A DNA stretch of 64,000 nucleotides from an uncultured Clostridia bacterium (lineage in GTDB: Bacteria > Bacillota > Clostridia > Lachnospirales > CAG-274), in NCBI GenBank assembly GCA_947630725.1, contig CANRIS010000001.1, forward strand, positions 1 to 64,000, in the 5' to 3' direction. The position numbers and the translations under genes were made by a program. The notes under the pieces were generated by a model. It saw only the letters and a list, made by a program, of their open reading frames with translations, was not told the origin of the DNA and made no database searches. Positions 27,151 through 38,879 of the stretch are shown piece after piece. Each line of letters opens with the position of its first letter. The stretch's first letter is position 1.

Positions 27151-30100
27151 ATGTCTGTAAAAAATGCCGATCAGCAGATTGTTTTCGATTCAATCAAAAT
27201 TGGACTTGCATCTCCTGAGAAAATAAGAGAGTGGTCGAGAGGCGAGGTCACCAAGCCCGAAACCATAAACTACAGGACCTTGAAGCCGGAGGTAGACGGC
27301 CTCTTCTGCGAAAGGATATTCGGCCCCACAAAGGACTGGGAGTGTCATTGCGGAAAGTACAAAAGAGTACGCTACAAGGGCATAGTATGCGACCGCTGCG
27401 GCGTCGAAGTAACAAAGTCTAAGGTTAGACGTGAAAGAATGGGTCATATAGAGCTTGCTGCGCCTGTCTCCCATATATGGTATTTCAAGGGCATACCCAG
27501 CAGAATGGGCATCATTCTCGGCATAAGCCCCAAAAAGCTTGAAGAAGTGCTTTACTTTGCCGCATATGTTGTTCTCGACCCGGGAAAAACCGACCTCGAA
27601 TATAAAGAGGTGCTGAGAGAACCCCAGTACAGAGAGGCTCTCGACAAATACGGCAGTCAGTCCTTCAGGGTAGGTATGGGCGCAGAAGCCATAAAAGAGC
27701 TTCTTATGAGCATAGACCTTGACGAAGAGGCTGCCAAGCTCAAAGAGGAGCTTAAGGCAGGCGGCAAGGGCGCATCAAAACAAAAAAAGGTAAGAATAAT
27801 AAAAAAGCTGGAGGTTATAGAGTCCTTCAGAACATCGGGAAACAAGCCCGAATGGATGATACTTGACGTGCTTCCCGTTATACCTCCCGAGCTTCGTCCC
27901 ATGGTACAGCTTGACGGCGGACGCTTTGCCACGTCAGACCTCAACGATCTCTACAGGAGAGTCATAAACAGAAACAACCGCCTTAAAAGGCTCATTGAGC
28001 TGCAGGCTCCCGACATAATCGTCAGAAACGAAAAGAGAATGCTGCAGGAGGCCGTAGACGCTCTTATAGACAACGGAAGAAGAGGAAAGGCCGTTACGGG
28101 CCCCGGCAACAGAGACTTAAAGAGCCTTTCAGATCTCCTTAAAGGAAAGCAGGGACGTTTCCGTCAGAATCTTCTGGGCAAGAGAGTGGACTATTCGGGA
28201 CGTTCCGTTATAGTCGTAGGCCCCTCGCTGAAAATATATCAGTGCGGTCTGCCAAAAGAAATGGCAATAGAGCTTTTCAAGCCCTTCGTTATGAAAAAGC
28301 TTGTTGAAATGGAGCTTGCCCATAATATAAAATCTGCTAAAAGCAAGGTCGAAAAGCTCCAGCCCGAGGTATGGGACGTACTCGAAAACGTAATAAAAGA
28401 ACATCCCGTTATGCTGAACCGCGCCCCCACTCTCCACAGACTGGGTATTCAGGCCTTTGAGCCTGTTCTGGTAGAGGGCAAGGCTCTTAAGCTGCACCCC
28501 CTTGTATGTACCGCATACAATGCCGACTTTGACGGCGACCAGATGGCTATACACGTTCCTCTGTCGGTAGAGGCTCAGGCAGAGTGCCGTTTTCTTCTGC
28601 TTTCGCCCAACAACCTCTTAAAGCCCTCGGACGGAGAGCCTGTGACGGTTCCTACTCAGGATATGGTCTTGGGTATTTATTACCTCACAATGAAAAGAGG
28701 CGCCAAAAGGGACGAAAACGGAAACCTTGTCCACGTATTCAAGGACGAAAACGAGGCTCTTCTGGCATATGACAACAAGGTCATAACTCTCCACGAGGCC
28801 ATCAGGGTAAGACGTACCCTTGAAATAAACGGAAAAACCGAGTCAAAAATAATCGAAACGACTGCGGGCAGAATTATTTTCAACGAAATAATACCCCAGG
28901 ATATAGGCTTTGTTGACAGAACAAAGGATGAAAACCGTTTTCTCTATGAGATCGACTTCCTTACGGGCAAAAAAGAACTCGGAAAGATCATCAACCGCTG
29001 CATAAACAAGCACCCCGCCACCGAAACTGCGGTAGTGCTTGACAATATAAAGTCTCTCGGCTTCAAGTTTTCGACAAGAGCCGCTCTCACGGTATCAGTC
29101 TCGGATATGAAGATCCCCGAAGTAAAGGAAACATACCTTGCAGAGGGCGATAAGGAAGTAGAAAAAATAACAAAGCTCTACAGACGAGGACTTATGACGG
29201 ACGAGGAGCGCCACGAAAAGGTCATCGACATATGGGAAAAAACCGATGAAAAAATCACCGATGCCCTTCTTGACGGTCTCGGAGAATACAACGATATATA
29301 TATGATGGCTCACTCGGGAGCCAGAGGTTCAAACAGACAGATCAAACAGCTTGCAGGTATGCGAGGACTTATGGCGTCTCCTACGGGAGATACAATCGAG
29401 CTGCCCATAAAAGCCAACTTCCGTGAGGGACTTTCCGTTCAGGAGTACTTCATTTCGGCTCACGGCGCAAGAAAAGGTCTCTCGGACACGGCGCTGCGTA
29501 CAGCCGACTCGGGCTATCTCACAAGAAGGCTCGTGGACGTATCTCAGGATATGATCGTCAGGGAACACGACTGCGCAAAGCATCTTGACAAGATCCCGGG
29601 AATGTGGGTATCTGCATTTATGGATGGCAGAGAAACAATAGAGCCTCTCACCGACAGAATCAGGGGACGTTTCTCCGTATATGACATATATCACCCCGAA
29701 ACGGGAAAGCTTATCGTGAAAGCCGACTCTATGATCTCTCCCGATCAGGCTGAGGAGATCGCCGCCGCAGGCATAGAGAGAGTATATATAAGAAATATAC
29801 TCTCCTGCCATTCAAAGAACGGCGTATGCTCAAAGTGCTACGGAGCAAATATGGCATCGGCAAGACTTGTCAGAATAGGCGAATCCGTAGGTATCATAGC
29901 GGCGCAGTCCATAGGCGAGCCGGGTACTCAGCTTACTATGCGTACCTTCCACACCGGCGGCGTTTCGGGCAGCGACCTTACACAGGGTCTCCCCAGAGTA
30001 GAGGAGCTTTTTGAGGCAAGAAAGCCCAAGGGCGTTGCCATTATAGCCGAAAAGGGAGGAAAAGTCACCGTTGACGACACAAAGGCCCAGAGCAAGGTAT

Positions 30101-31068
30101 TTGTTGACGAGGGTGACGGAAACACGGCTGAATATTCCATTCCCTACGGTTCGAGAATAAAGGTTTCAAGCGACAGCGAAATAGAGGCAGGCGATCCGCT
30201 TACCGAAGGTTCGATAGATCCCCATGATATACTGAGGATAAACGGCATAAGAGGAGTTCAGGACTATATCCTTAAGGAAGTACAGAGAGTGTACAGACTT
30301 CAGGGCGTTGATATAAACGACAAGCATATTGAGATCATCGTCCGTCAGATGCTTAAGAGAGTCAAGATCGACTACAGCGGCGACACCGATATGCTTGCAG
30401 GCAACTATGTGGACTGGCTCGACTATGACGAAAAGGTAGCCGAGGTTGTGGACTACAACAGACAAAGCGCCGAAGAAAATATAAAATATATAGAGGGCAG
30501 CTCTGCCGAAACTATATTTGACGGAAATATGCCCAAGGATATAGACAGCTATAACAACAATGCGGCAGCCCTCAACGAAAGTATATTTGAATACAACGAC
30601 AATATAATAGAGGGTATCGGCGACAATGCCGAAATATCGGAGCTTCTGCCCGGAAACAAGGGCAATCTTCAGACCTACAACAGCCGCATAGACGTATACA
30701 ACCGCTATGCCGAAGAAAAGGGCTTTCCGCAGCTTCTCAGAGCCTATGTGGGACTTCCCAAGGGTCAAAGAACCCTCCTCGGCATAACAAAGGCTTCTCT
30801 TGCTACCGATTCATTTCTGTCGGCAGCCTCGTTCCAGGAGACCACAAGAGTCCTCACCGAGGCCGCAATAAAGGGCAAGATCGACAACCTTATCGGTCTT
30901 AAGGAAAATGTAATTATAGGAAAGCTTATCCCTGCGGGAACAGGTATGAACAGCTACAGAAAGATCGACCTTAAGCTGGTTGACAGAGAAGAGGCCGCAG
31001 GTCAGGCGGCGGCAGCCGAAGCCGCAGGCGTAATATCCGATGAGATCGTTTCGGATATTTCCGAATAA
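27151..31068 (+). CDS. rpoC: DNA-directed RNA polymerase subunit beta' (carries an unusual C-terminal-region insertion)
   Basis: [50 protein letters not shown]; 1305 aa. Confidence 0.99.
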   Translation: MSVKNADQQIVFDSIKIGLASPEKIREWSRGEVTKPETINYRTLKPEVDGLFCERIFGPTKDWECHCGKYKRVRYKGIVCDRCGVEVTKSKVRRERMGHIELAAPVSHIWYFKGIPSRMGIILGISPKKLEEVLYFAAYVVLDPGKTDLEYKEVLREPQYREALDKYGSQSFRVGMGAEAIKELLMSIDLDEEAAKLKEELKAGGKGASKQKKVRIIKKLEVIESFRTSGNKPEWMILDVLPVIPPELRPMVQLDGGRFATSDLNDLYRRVINRNNRLKRLIELQAPDIIVRNEKRMLQEAVDALIDNGRRGKAVTGPGNRDLKSLSDLLKGKQGRFRQNLLGKRVDYSGRSVIVVGPSLKIYQCGLPKEMAIELFKPFVMKKLVEMELAHNIKSAKSKVEKLQPEVWDVLENVIKEHPVMLNRAPTLHRLGIQAFEPVLVEGKALKLHPLVCTAYNADFDGDQMAIHVPLSVEAQAECRFLLLSPNNLLKPSDGEPVTVPTQDMVLGIYYLTMKRGAKRDENGNLVHVFKDENEALLAYDNKVITLHEAIRVRRTLEINGKTESKIIETTAGRIIFNEIIPQDIGFVDRTKDENRFLYEIDFLTGKKELGKIINRCINKHPATETAVVLDNIKSLGFKFSTRAALTVSVSDMKIPEVKETYLAEGDKEVEKITKLYRRGLMTDEERHEKVIDIWEKTDEKITDALLDGLGEYNDIYMMAHSGARGSNRQIKQLAGMRGLMASPTGDTIELPIKANFREGLSVQEYFISAHGARKGLSDTALRTADSGYLTRRLVDVSQDMIVREHDCAKHLDKIPGMWVSAFMDGRETIEPLTDRIRGRFSVYDIYHPETGKLIVKADSMISPDQAEEIAAAGIERVYIRNILSCHSKNGVCSKCYGANMASARLVRIGESVGIIAAQSIGEPGTQLTMRTFHTGGVSGSDLTQGLPRVEELFEARKPKGVAIIAEKGGKVTVDDTKAQSKVFVDEGDGNTAEYSIPYGSRIKVSSDSEIEAGDPLTEGSIDPHDILRINGIRGVQDYILKEVQRVYRLQGVDINDKHIEIIVRQMLKRVKIDYSGDTDMLAGNYVDWLDYDEKVAEVVDYNRQSAEENIKYIEGSSAETIFDGNMPKDIDSYNNNAAALNESIFEYNDNIIEGIGDNAEISELLPGNKGNLQTYNSRIDVYNRYAEEKGFPQLLRAYVGLPKGQRTLLGITKASLATDSFLSAASFQETTRVLTEAAIKGKIDNLIGLKENVIIGKLIPAGTGMNSYRKIDLKLVDREEAAGQAAAAEAAGVISDEIVSDISE

Positions 31069-31108
31069 ACAGCCGTACGCAGATAAAGCGTCAGGCACTG
31101 AAATTTTT

Positions 31109-31141
31109 GTACTGCTTCGGTCTTTCGTACCGAGGCAGTAT
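31109..31141 (+). terminator. Stem-loop between rpoC and the DAHP synthase gene (terminator or processing hairpin)
   Basis: GTACTGCtTCGGT-CTTTCGT-ACCGAgGCAGTAT; only a weak following T-run. Confidence 0.5.
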
Positions 31142-31164
31142 GTTTATAAAGGAGTTTGTTTTAA

Positions 31165-32196
31165 ATGAGTTTCACAAGAATAAGAAAAATGCCCACTGTC
31201 GAGGAGGTTCTTGACGCTCTGCCCCTGCCGGAGGAGCTGCAGAAAATTCGTCTTGAAAGAGACAGGGAGCTAAAGGATATTTTCGAGGGAAAGGACAGCC
31301 GATTCATCGTCATAATAGGTCCCTGCTCGGCCGACAGCGAGGAGCCTGTCCTCGACTATCTTTCAAGACTTGCCAAAATAAACGAAGAAGTAAAGGATAA
31401 GCTTTTCATCATTCCCAGAATATACACGGCAAAACCGAGAACAACGGGAGAGGGCTATAAGGGACTTATGCACCAGCCCGACCCCGAAAAACAGGCAAAC
31501 CTGCTTGAAGGTATTCTGGCGCTGAGGCGGCTTCATATAAAAGCCATAAGAGAAACTCATTTTACCGCCGCCGATGAAATGCTCTACCCCGCAAACCTCC
31601 CCTTCGTTGACGATATTCTTGCATATATAGCCGTTGGCGCAAGAAGCGTTGAAAATCAGCAGCACCGCCTTACATCAAGCGGCATTTCGGTGCCTGTGGG
31701 TATGAAAAACCCCACATCGGGAGACTTAAGCGTTATGTTCAACTCAATAAAGGCGGCTCAGGCGAGCCACGAGTTTGTCTACAGCGGTTATGAGGTATCC
31801 ACCAGCGGCAACCCCTACGCCCACGCCATTTTAAGAGGATATACAAGCAAGCACGGCAACAGCCTCCAGAACTATCACTATGAGGATCTTATTCTTACGG
31901 CAAATATGTACGCAAAAGGCAGCTATCAGAACCCTGCTATCATCGTGGACACAAACCACTCCAACTCGGGAAAGCAGTATAAGGAGCAGCCGAGAATCGT
32001 CAGCGAGATACTCCACAGCCGCAGATGCAACATAGTGCTTAAAAATGCCGTAAAGGGCGTTATGATAGAAAGCTACATTGAGGAGGGAAACCAGCCCATC
32101 TCCCACAACCACGTCTACGGAAAGTCCATCACAGACGCTTGCCTCGGTTGGAGCGACACCGAAAAGCTTCTGTACAAAATGGCAGAAGAAACGTAA
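31165..32196 (+). CDS. aroF: 3-deoxy-7-phosphoheptulonate (DAHP) synthase, class I
   Basis: FIVIIGPCSADSEEPVLDYL, RIYTAKPRTTGEGYKGLMHQPD, VGARSVENQQHR, VDTNHSNSGKQY. Confidence 0.95.
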   Translation: MSFTRIRKMPTVEEVLDALPLPEELQKIRLERDRELKDIFEGKDSRFIVIIGPCSADSEEPVLDYLSRLAKINEEVKDKLFIIPRIYTAKPRTTGEGYKGLMHQPDPEKQANLLEGILALRRLHIKAIRETHFTAADEMLYPANLPFVDDILAYIAVGARSVENQQHRLTSSGISVPVGMKNPTSGDLSVMFNSIKAAQASHEFVYSGYEVSTSGNPYAHAILRGYTSKHGNSLQNYHYEDLILTANMYAKGSYQNPAIIVDTNHSNSGKQYKEQPRIVSEILHSRRCNIVLKNAVKGVMIESYIEEGNQPISHNHVYGKSITDACLGWSDTEKLLYKMAEET

Positions 32197-32299
32197 CAGA
32201 AATATAATATAGATATAATAAAAAAGGCAGCAGAGTACGCTGTCTTTTTTTGTCGGAAACTTCATAAAAGCTTTTGCGGCTTAAAATTTCGTTGGTCTA

Positions 32300-32328
32300 T
32301 TGACATATATCCTACAATAAAGTATAAT
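32300..32328 (+). promoter_or_regulatory. Consensus promoter upstream of the Fur/PerR-family gene
   Basis: TTGACA-17 nt-TATAAT, overlapped by alternating TCCTA/TAGGA half-sites. Confidence 0.7.
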
Positions 32329-32413
32329 AGGAATAAATCCTAATAGTGATTCTGTATCTGACTTTGGAGCGGATACAGGTACAACACAACAAACGGAAAG
32401 GAGGGTGTCTTGT

Positions 32414-32842
32414 ATGAGCCTTAGCCGCAGAGGAAGAAATACAAAACAGAGAAAGCTTATTATGGAGGCCGTACAGTCAAGGTGCGACCACCCCTCCGCC
32501 GATGATATTTTTATAAGCGTAAGAAAACAGGACAAAAAAATCAGCAAGGGTACCGTATACCGAAACCTCAACATATTGGCGGAAACAGGCAGCATATGCC
32601 ACGTCAGAGTTCCATCCGCCGACAGATACGATTCGAGAACAGATATGCACTATCATATGTTCTGCGCCTCCTGCGGCGTTGTGGTGGACGCCCCCATACC
32701 CTACAACGAAAAATACGACAAGCTTGCGGAAGAAATATCGGGCTTCAGAATAGACCGCCACAGAACCGTATTTGAGGGACTTTGCTCCGAATGCAGAAAA
32801 AAATACGAAGAACAGGACACAAATAAACAAATAAACAAATAA
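32414..32842 (+). CDS. Fur-family transcriptional regulator, PerR-like
   Basis: LIMEAVQSRCDHPSADDIFISVRKQDKKISKGTVYRNLNILAETG, HYHMFCASCGVVVDA; AAGGAGGG before ATG 32414. Confidence 0.9.
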   Translation: MSLSRRGRNTKQRKLIMEAVQSRCDHPSADDIFISVRKQDKKISKGTVYRNLNILAETGSICHVRVPSADRYDSRTDMHYHMFCASCGVVVDAPIPYNEKYDKLAEEISGFRIDRHRTVFEGLCSECRKKYEEQDTNKQINK

Positions 32843-32897
32843 ATAAATATACAAATAACACACAAAATCTCAAAATCTCAACAAAGGGAGGGATCAT

Positions 32898-34988
32898 ATG
32901 TCAATTTATAAATGCAGCGTCTGCGGTATGATTTTTGACGAAGAAAAACAGGGCAAAAAAATCACCGATATAACCGTCTGCCCCGTGTGCGGACAGCCTG
33001 TCTCAAGGTTTGAGCCTGTTGAAGATGCGCCGCAAACGCCGGATATATCAGACGGAGAGCTTGCCTATGACGATACATATGCAAGGCTCGACAAAACGTC
33101 CCGTTATATGAACGAAATCCACGAAATGGCTGTTACGGGAGCTTCCTTAAGCAGCTCTATGGGTACGCTTATGCCTATGCCGTCATGGGATGACATACTC
33201 ATTCTTGGGGCGCAGCTTGATCCTCAGCCCCTCAACGACAACGACAGCGTAAACACCTCCACCGTAATAGGCAAAAACGCAAAAAAACCTATGGTCATCG
33301 AAAACCCCGTTTTTATATCGCATATGTCCTTCGGGGCGCTGTCAAAAGAGGTCAAAACGGCTCTTTCAAAAGGCTCCGCTATGGCAAAAACGGCTATGTG
33401 CAGCGGTGAGGGAGGCATACTTCCCGAAGAAAAGGCTGCGGCGTACAAATATATATTTGAATATGTACCCAACAAATACAGTGTTACCGATGAAAACCTA
33501 CGCACATCGGACGCCATAGAAATAAAGATAGGACAAGGCACAAAGCCCGGTATGGGCGGACATCTGCCGGGAGAAAAGGTTACTCCCGAGGTCGCCGCCA
33601 TACGAGGCAAAAAAATGGGAGAGGATATACAAAGCCCCTCAAAATTCCCCGAAATAGGCTCAAAACAGGATCTTAAGGCTATGGTAGATATGCTGAGAGA
33701 GCGTTCGGGCGGCAGACCCATAGGCATAAAAATAGCCGCAGGAAGAATAGAAAGAGATCTCGAGTGCTGCGTATATGCAGGAGCCGATTTCGTGACTATC
33801 GACGGCAGAGGCGGCGCCACGGGTTCGAGTCCCTTCTTCCTGAGAGAGGCCACGAGCGTACCCACAATATACGCCCTGCACAGAGCAAGAAAATATCTCG
33901 ACAGCGTAGGCTCCGACATTTCCCTCATAATTACAGGCGGTCTGAGGGTATCGTCAGACTTTGCAAAGGCTATCGCCATGGGAGCGGACGCAGTAGCCAT
34001 AGCCAGCGCGGGACTTATTGCGGCGGCCTGTCAGCAATATCGCATCTGCGGCAGCGGAAAATGCCCTGTCGGGGTCGCAACTCAGGATCCTGCACTGAGA
34101 GCAAGGCTCAATGTGGACGCAGCCGCCAAGAGAGTAGCAAATTTTCTGAACGTATCCCTTAAGGAGCTTAAAACATTCGCAAGAATAACGGGACACAGGG
34201 ACATACACTCCCTTTCGCCATCTGACCTTGTGACCCTTGACAAAAATATAGCAAAATACACCGAAATCAAGCACGCCGGCTGCGCCGATGCTGCTTTTGA
34301 AAATAATATTATAAAAAAGGAGAGTGTTAAAATGAAAAAATACAAATGTCTTATCTGCGGAGAGATTTTTGAGGTACCCGAAGGCACAGAGGCCGTATGC
34401 CCACGCTGCAAAGCCACGGCTGACAAGCTTCAGCTGATCGAGGACGACAAGAAAACAAAATACTCGGGTACTCAGACCGAAAAGAACCTTGAGGCAGCCT
34501 TTGCAGGCGAGTCACAGGCAAGAAACAAATATACCTACTTTGCATCGGTGGCAAAGAAGGAGGGCTATGAGCAGATCTCAGCTCTTTTCCTCAAAACCGC
34601 CGACAACGAAAAAGAACACGCAAAGCTTTGGCTCAAGGAGCTTAAGGGTATAGGAAATACCACAGAAAACTTAAAGGCTGCAGCCGATGGCGAAAACTAC
34701 GAGTGGACAGATATGTATGACGGCTTTGCAAAAACAGCCGAAGAAGAGGGTTTTCCCGAGCTTGCGGCAAAATTCCGTATGGTAGGCGAGATCGAAAAGC
34801 ACCACGAAGAAAGATACCGCGCGCTTCTTAAGAATATCGAAACGGCAAAGGTATTTGAAAAGAGCGAAGTAAAGATCTGGGAATGCCGCAACTGCGGACA
34901 CATTATGATAGGCACAAAGGCTCCCGATATTTGCCCCGTTTGCAATCACCCTCAGAGCTTTTTCGAGATCCACGCAGAAAACTATTGA
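32898..34988 (+). CDS. Multidomain redox protein: rubredoxin / glutamate-synthase-type FMN domain / rubredoxin / rubrerythrin / rubredoxin
   Basis: N-term [15 protein letters not shown]; GltS-like [48 protein letters not shown]; then [63 protein letters not shown]. One open frame across the junction. Confidence 0.93.
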   Translation: MSIYKCSVCGMIFDEEKQGKKITDITVCPVCGQPVSRFEPVEDAPQTPDISDGELAYDDTYARLDKTSRYMNEIHEMAVTGASLSSSMGTLMPMPSWDDILILGAQLDPQPLNDNDSVNTSTVIGKNAKKPMVIENPVFISHMSFGALSKEVKTALSKGSAMAKTAMCSGEGGILPEEKAAAYKYIFEYVPNKYSVTDENLRTSDAIEIKIGQGTKPGMGGHLPGEKVTPEVAAIRGKKMGEDIQSPSKFPEIGSKQDLKAMVDMLRERSGGRPIGIKIAAGRIERDLECCVYAGADFVTIDGRGGATGSSPFFLREATSVPTIYALHRARKYLDSVGSDISLIITGGLRVSSDFAKAIAMGADAVAIASAGLIAAACQQYRICGSGKCPVGVATQDPALRARLNVDAAAKRVANFLNVSLKELKTFARITGHRDIHSLSPSDLVTLDKNIAKYTEIKHAGCADAAFENNIIKKESVKMKKYKCLICGEIFEVPEGTEAVCPRCKATADKLQLIEDDKKTKYSGTQTEKNLEAAFAGESQARNKYTYFASVAKKEGYEQISALFLKTADNEKEHAKLWLKELKGIGNTTENLKAAADGENYEWTDMYDGFAKTAEEEGFPELAAKFRMVGEIEKHHEERYRALLKNIETAKVFEKSEVKIWECRNCGHIMIGTKAPDICPVCNHPQSFFEIHAENY

Positions 34989-35192
34989 TTTTATTGCCCT
35001 CCCGCTTCAGGGAGGGTCTTTGTTTTCCTAAAACTGCTCCGTTTTGCCAATATTTTTTCATAAATTGAAAATTAGACTTTTATACATATTGATTTTATTA
35101 TTCTCAGGTGGTATTATATAAGGAAACACCGATCAAACGGAGGTCACAACAAACAACAAAAGAGCGCTTTGGCTTTATCAAGGAGGAAAAAT

Positions 35193-35711
35193 ATGAGCGA
35201 AAAGAAAAACAAAAAGACAAAAAAACCATATGATCCCGAAAAAAGAGCGAGAATAAAATATTATTTCAAACTCAGCGGAGGTCTTGCGCTGATACTTCTG
35301 TGCGTTGCGGCAGGTATGTTTTTTTATCTGAGGCACGAGGCTCTCGACTACAGACAGCAGCGTGTTTCGGAACTTGTCGAGGGTATGGAGGACGCAAAGG
35401 AGCTGTGCGCCGATACTCTCAGATCCTACGATGCCGAAAGCGACATACTCGAAAGCATAGATACCCAATATGAAAACGCAATGAAGGAAAGCGATATTTT
35501 TCAGCAATATTATCTTGTTGACGGAATCATCGACTATACGCTTTCAAACCTCTACACAATAATTACCTTCAAGCATCAGGAGGACGCCCGTGAGGGAAAC
35601 GCATGGACAAACTATGAAGAGGACATAAACAAGATAATAGACGTCAAGACAAGTCTCGGCGCCATAAAAGAACAGATTTCAAGCATAGATCCGGATAACG
35701 TGATAAAATAA
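35193..35711 (+). CDS. Single-TM membrane protein of unknown function
   Basis: MSEKKNKKTKKPYDPEKRARIKYYFKLSGGLALILLCVAAGMFFYL; AAGGAGG RBS before ATG 35193. Confidence 0.7.
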   Translation: MSEKKNKKTKKPYDPEKRARIKYYFKLSGGLALILLCVAAGMFFYLRHEALDYRQQRVSELVEGMEDAKELCADTLRSYDAESDILESIDTQYENAMKESDIFQQYYLVDGIIDYTLSNLYTIITFKHQEDAREGNAWTNYEEDINKIIDVKTSLGAIKEQISSIDPDNVIK

Positions 35712-35726
35712 GGAGAAAAACCGATT

Positions 35727-37160
35727 ATGATAAGAACAAGATTTGCGCCAAGCCCCACAGGGTATATGCATATAGGAAACCTGAGAACGGCTCTGTACGA
35801 ATATTTTATAGCAAAGCACGCAGGAGGAAAATTTATACTCCGAATAGAGGATACCGACCGTGAAAGATATGTTGACGGAGCCGTGGACATTATTTATAAA
35901 ACTCTCGAAACCGCAGGAATAAAGCATGACGAGGGTCCCGATGTAGGAGGCGACTACGGTCCGTATGTTCAGTCCGAAAGACAGAACGACTATATGAAGT
36001 ATGCCCTTATGCTTGTGGAAAAGGGAGAGGCATACTACTGCTTCTGCACAAAGGAAAGACTTGACAAGCTCAGGGAGGACGGAGACACAGGCGTAAAATA
36101 TGACAGGCACTGTCTCTCTCTGTCAAAGGAGGAAATAGAAGAAAACCTCAGAAACAACGTCCCCTTTGTAATAAGACAAAAAATAAGAGAGGGCAAAACC
36201 ACATTTGTGGACGAGGTATATGGAGAGGTCACCGTTGACAACGAGGATATGGAGGATCAGATCCTCATAAAGTCGGACGGTATGCCCACCTATAATTTTG
36301 CAAACGTAATAGACGATCACCTTATGAATATAACCCATGTGATCAGGGGAAACGAATATCTTTCGTCCACCCCAAAATACAACCTTCTCTATGAGGCCTT
36401 CGGCTGGGAGATACCCACATATATACACGTTGCGCCCGTTATGAAGGATAAGCACGAAAAGCTCTCAAAGCGAAACGGAGACGCATCCTTTCAGGATCTT
36501 CTTAAAAAAGGCTATCTGCCCGAGGCTATTGTGAATTATATAACCCTGCTGGGCTGGGCTCCCAAGGAAAACAGAGAGATTTTCACCATAGATGAGCTTA
36601 TCGAAATTTTCGACATAAAAGGCATATCCAAGTCCCCTGCTATTTTCGACCCCGAAAAGCTCAGATGGATGAACGGAGAGTATATAAAGGCTATGGACTT
36701 TGAGGACTTTTATAAAATGGCTGAGTCTGTGCTTAAAAACGCCATTAAAACAGAGGGCATTGACCTTAGATCGGTAGCCGGAATGGTTAAGTCAAGAGTG
36801 TGTACGGTATATGAGATCCCCGAAATGATCGACTTTATAGACGAGCTGCCCGATTATGACAAGTCACTCTACAAGCACAAAAAAATGAAAACTAACGAAG
36901 AAAACTCTCTTGATTTTTTAAGGCTCATAATACCCGTACTCGAAAAGGCCGAAAACTGGGACAACGACAGCCTTTATGAAGTTATGGTGCAGACGGCAAA
37001 GGACAACGGCCTTAAAAACGGTCAGATACTCTGGCCTGTGAGAACGGCTCTTTCGGGCAAACCCACCACCCCCTGCGGAGCCTCCGAGCTGTGCGTACTT
37101 CTGGGAAAAGAAGAAACATTAAAACGACTTTCTGAAGGTATAGAAATTCTGACAAAATGA
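35727..37160 (+). CDS. gltX: Glutamyl-tRNA synthetase
   Basis: [37 protein letters not shown]. Confidence 0.97.
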   Translation: MIRTRFAPSPTGYMHIGNLRTALYEYFIAKHAGGKFILRIEDTDRERYVDGAVDIIYKTLETAGIKHDEGPDVGGDYGPYVQSERQNDYMKYALMLVEKGEAYYCFCTKERLDKLREDGDTGVKYDRHCLSLSKEEIEENLRNNVPFVIRQKIREGKTTFVDEVYGEVTVDNEDMEDQILIKSDGMPTYNFANVIDDHLMNITHVIRGNEYLSSTPKYNLLYEAFGWEIPTYIHVAPVMKDKHEKLSKRNGDASFQDLLKKGYLPEAIVNYITLLGWAPKENREIFTIDELIEIFDIKGISKSPAIFDPEKLRWMNGEYIKAMDFEDFYKMAESVLKNAIKTEGIDLRSVAGMVKSRVCTVYEIPEMIDFIDELPDYDKSLYKHKKMKTNEENSLDFLRLIIPVLEKAENWDNDSLYEVMVQTAKDNGLKNGQILWPVRTALSGKPTTPCGASELCVLLGKEETLKRLSEGIEILTK

Positions 37161-37244
37161 CTCAAAGCAAATTTATAAATAAATTTTTAAGATAATAATA
37201 TAATCAAAGAAAACGGATTTTTAGGATAATTGGAGGTTTTTTAA

Positions 37245-38654
37245 TTGGACAGAACCATTGAATTGGAGAAGGCTTCGGTATTAAAGCTGCTTATATCTTA
37301 CTCTCTGCCTGCCATAGCAGGAATGGTAATAAACGCAATATACAATGTAGTTGACAGAATGTTCATAGGCAACGACCCCGAAATGGGGGCGGCGGGTCTT
37401 GCAGGCATAACAGTCTGCTTTCCCATAATGATAATTATGATGGCATTCAGCGTGCTTTTCGGTATGGGAGGTTCTATACTCACTTCAATAAAAATGGGTG
37501 AAAAGGACAACAAAGAGGCTCAGAGGGTGTTCCTCACGACCTACTCCCTTATGATCGTATCGGGCATTATAATCGCCATCGTGGGCAATATATTCCTCAG
37601 TCCTCTTTTGTTGGCTTTCGGCGCCGACAGCGAAACGCTACCCTATGCCGAAAGCTATATGAGGGTCATATTCTTCGGCGGAATCCTGCAGAATCTGGGT
37701 CTCGGAGCCAACAACTTCATAAGGATACAGGGCAGACCCGTCAGATCTATGGTGACTATGGCTATAGGAGCCGTTGTGAACATAATTCTCGACTATGTTT
37801 TTATATTCAGGATGGGTCTCGGCACCTTCGGCGCAGCTCTCGGCACGGTCATAGGTCAGGCATGCACAACGATCTTTGTGGCTCATTTTCTTATGTCCAA
37901 AAAATCCATATTGAGGCTAAGCCTTAAAAAGCTCAACCTCAATCCCGTATATGTGAGGCTCATAATAACCTACGGTACGTCCGCCGCCATACTTCAGGCA
38001 GCAAGCGCCCTTATGAATGTTATACTCAACAAGCAGCTTTTAAAATACGGCGCTATGAGCCCCTACGGCAGCACCATCGCAATTTCGGGACTGGGTATAA
38101 TAAACAGCCTTGTAACTCTTTTCGTACTCCCCGTTATAGGAATAAATCAGGGTGTGCAGCCCATTATTTCTTATAACTACGGAGCAAAGAATTATGGCAG
38201 GATAAAAAAGGCTCTTATATACGCCATTATGTTCGCCACGGCATTTGTGTGTATGTCATATGCCGTTTCGAGACTTTTCCCCGATATTATAATAGGTCTT
38301 TTCTGTTCGGGAGACGAAAAGCTTATGGAATTTTCAAAAATAGCCCTGAGAGACTGGTTCCTTATGATGCCTATCGTAGGTTATCAGATAGTTTCTTCAA
38401 ACTACTTCCAGTCTATAGGAAAAGTAAAAACCGCCATAGTGCTTTCGACATCAAGACAGCTTTTGTTCCTCATACCTCTGCTTTTCATACTTCCGTACTT
38501 TATGGGTCTTGAGGGAATACTCTATGCTACACCCGTGGCTGACGCAGGAGCCATAATACTTACAACGATTTGTATGTTCTTCGAGATAAAAGGTCTGCTT
38601 AAGGCAGAAAAAGAAGAAAAAAAGTCAAAAAAGGCTCAGGCAGAGCCTGCATAA
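37245..38654 (+). CDS. MATE family efflux transporter (TTG start)
   Basis: 12-TM MATE-type repeats, GINQGVQPIISYNYGAKN. Confidence 0.92.
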   Translation: MDRTIELEKASVLKLLISYSLPAIAGMVINAIYNVVDRMFIGNDPEMGAAGLAGITVCFPIMIIMMAFSVLFGMGGSILTSIKMGEKDNKEAQRVFLTTYSLMIVSGIIIAIVGNIFLSPLLLAFGADSETLPYAESYMRVIFFGGILQNLGLGANNFIRIQGRPVRSMVTMAIGAVVNIILDYVFIFRMGLGTFGAALGTVIGQACTTIFVAHFLMSKKSILRLSLKKLNLNPVYVRLIITYGTSAAILQAASALMNVILNKQLLKYGAMSPYGSTIAISGLGIINSLVTLFVLPVIGINQGVQPIISYNYGAKNYGRIKKALIYAIMFATAFVCMSYAVSRLFPDIIIGLFCSGDEKLMEFSKIALRDWFLMMPIVGYQIVSSNYFQSIGKVKTAIVLSTSRQLLFLIPLLFILPYFMGLEGILYATPVADAGAIILTTICMFFEIKGLLKAEKEEKKSKKAQAEPA

Positions 38655-38772
38655 GCTTGACAAAAGCAGCGAAAAACAGTGCTGCCTTGCCACAGCCGAT
38701 AAATTCTTGACAGATCAAAAATAAAATAATATAATAAAAAAAGGATAAGGAAGTCTGCGTCTTTCTTTTGTG

Positions 38773-38813
38773 GGAACATTCTGCTTTCGGAAGGTCAGAA
38801 TGTTCCTTTTTTT
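38773..38813 (+). terminator. Rho-independent terminator
   Basis: GGAACATTCTG...CAGAATGTTCC then TTTTTTT. Confidence 0.85.
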
Positions 38814-38879
38814 AAAAACCGAAATGATAACGCCTTTTATATATCTATAAATTTAATATAAAGAGAAGGAGGAAACTGT

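Noticed and set aside
24302-31098. Many long antisense ORFs opposite rpoB, rpoC and other genes in the ORF track
   Set aside because: They overlap strongly supported conserved genes, lack recognisable domains and RBS, and follow from codon bias of the sense gene.
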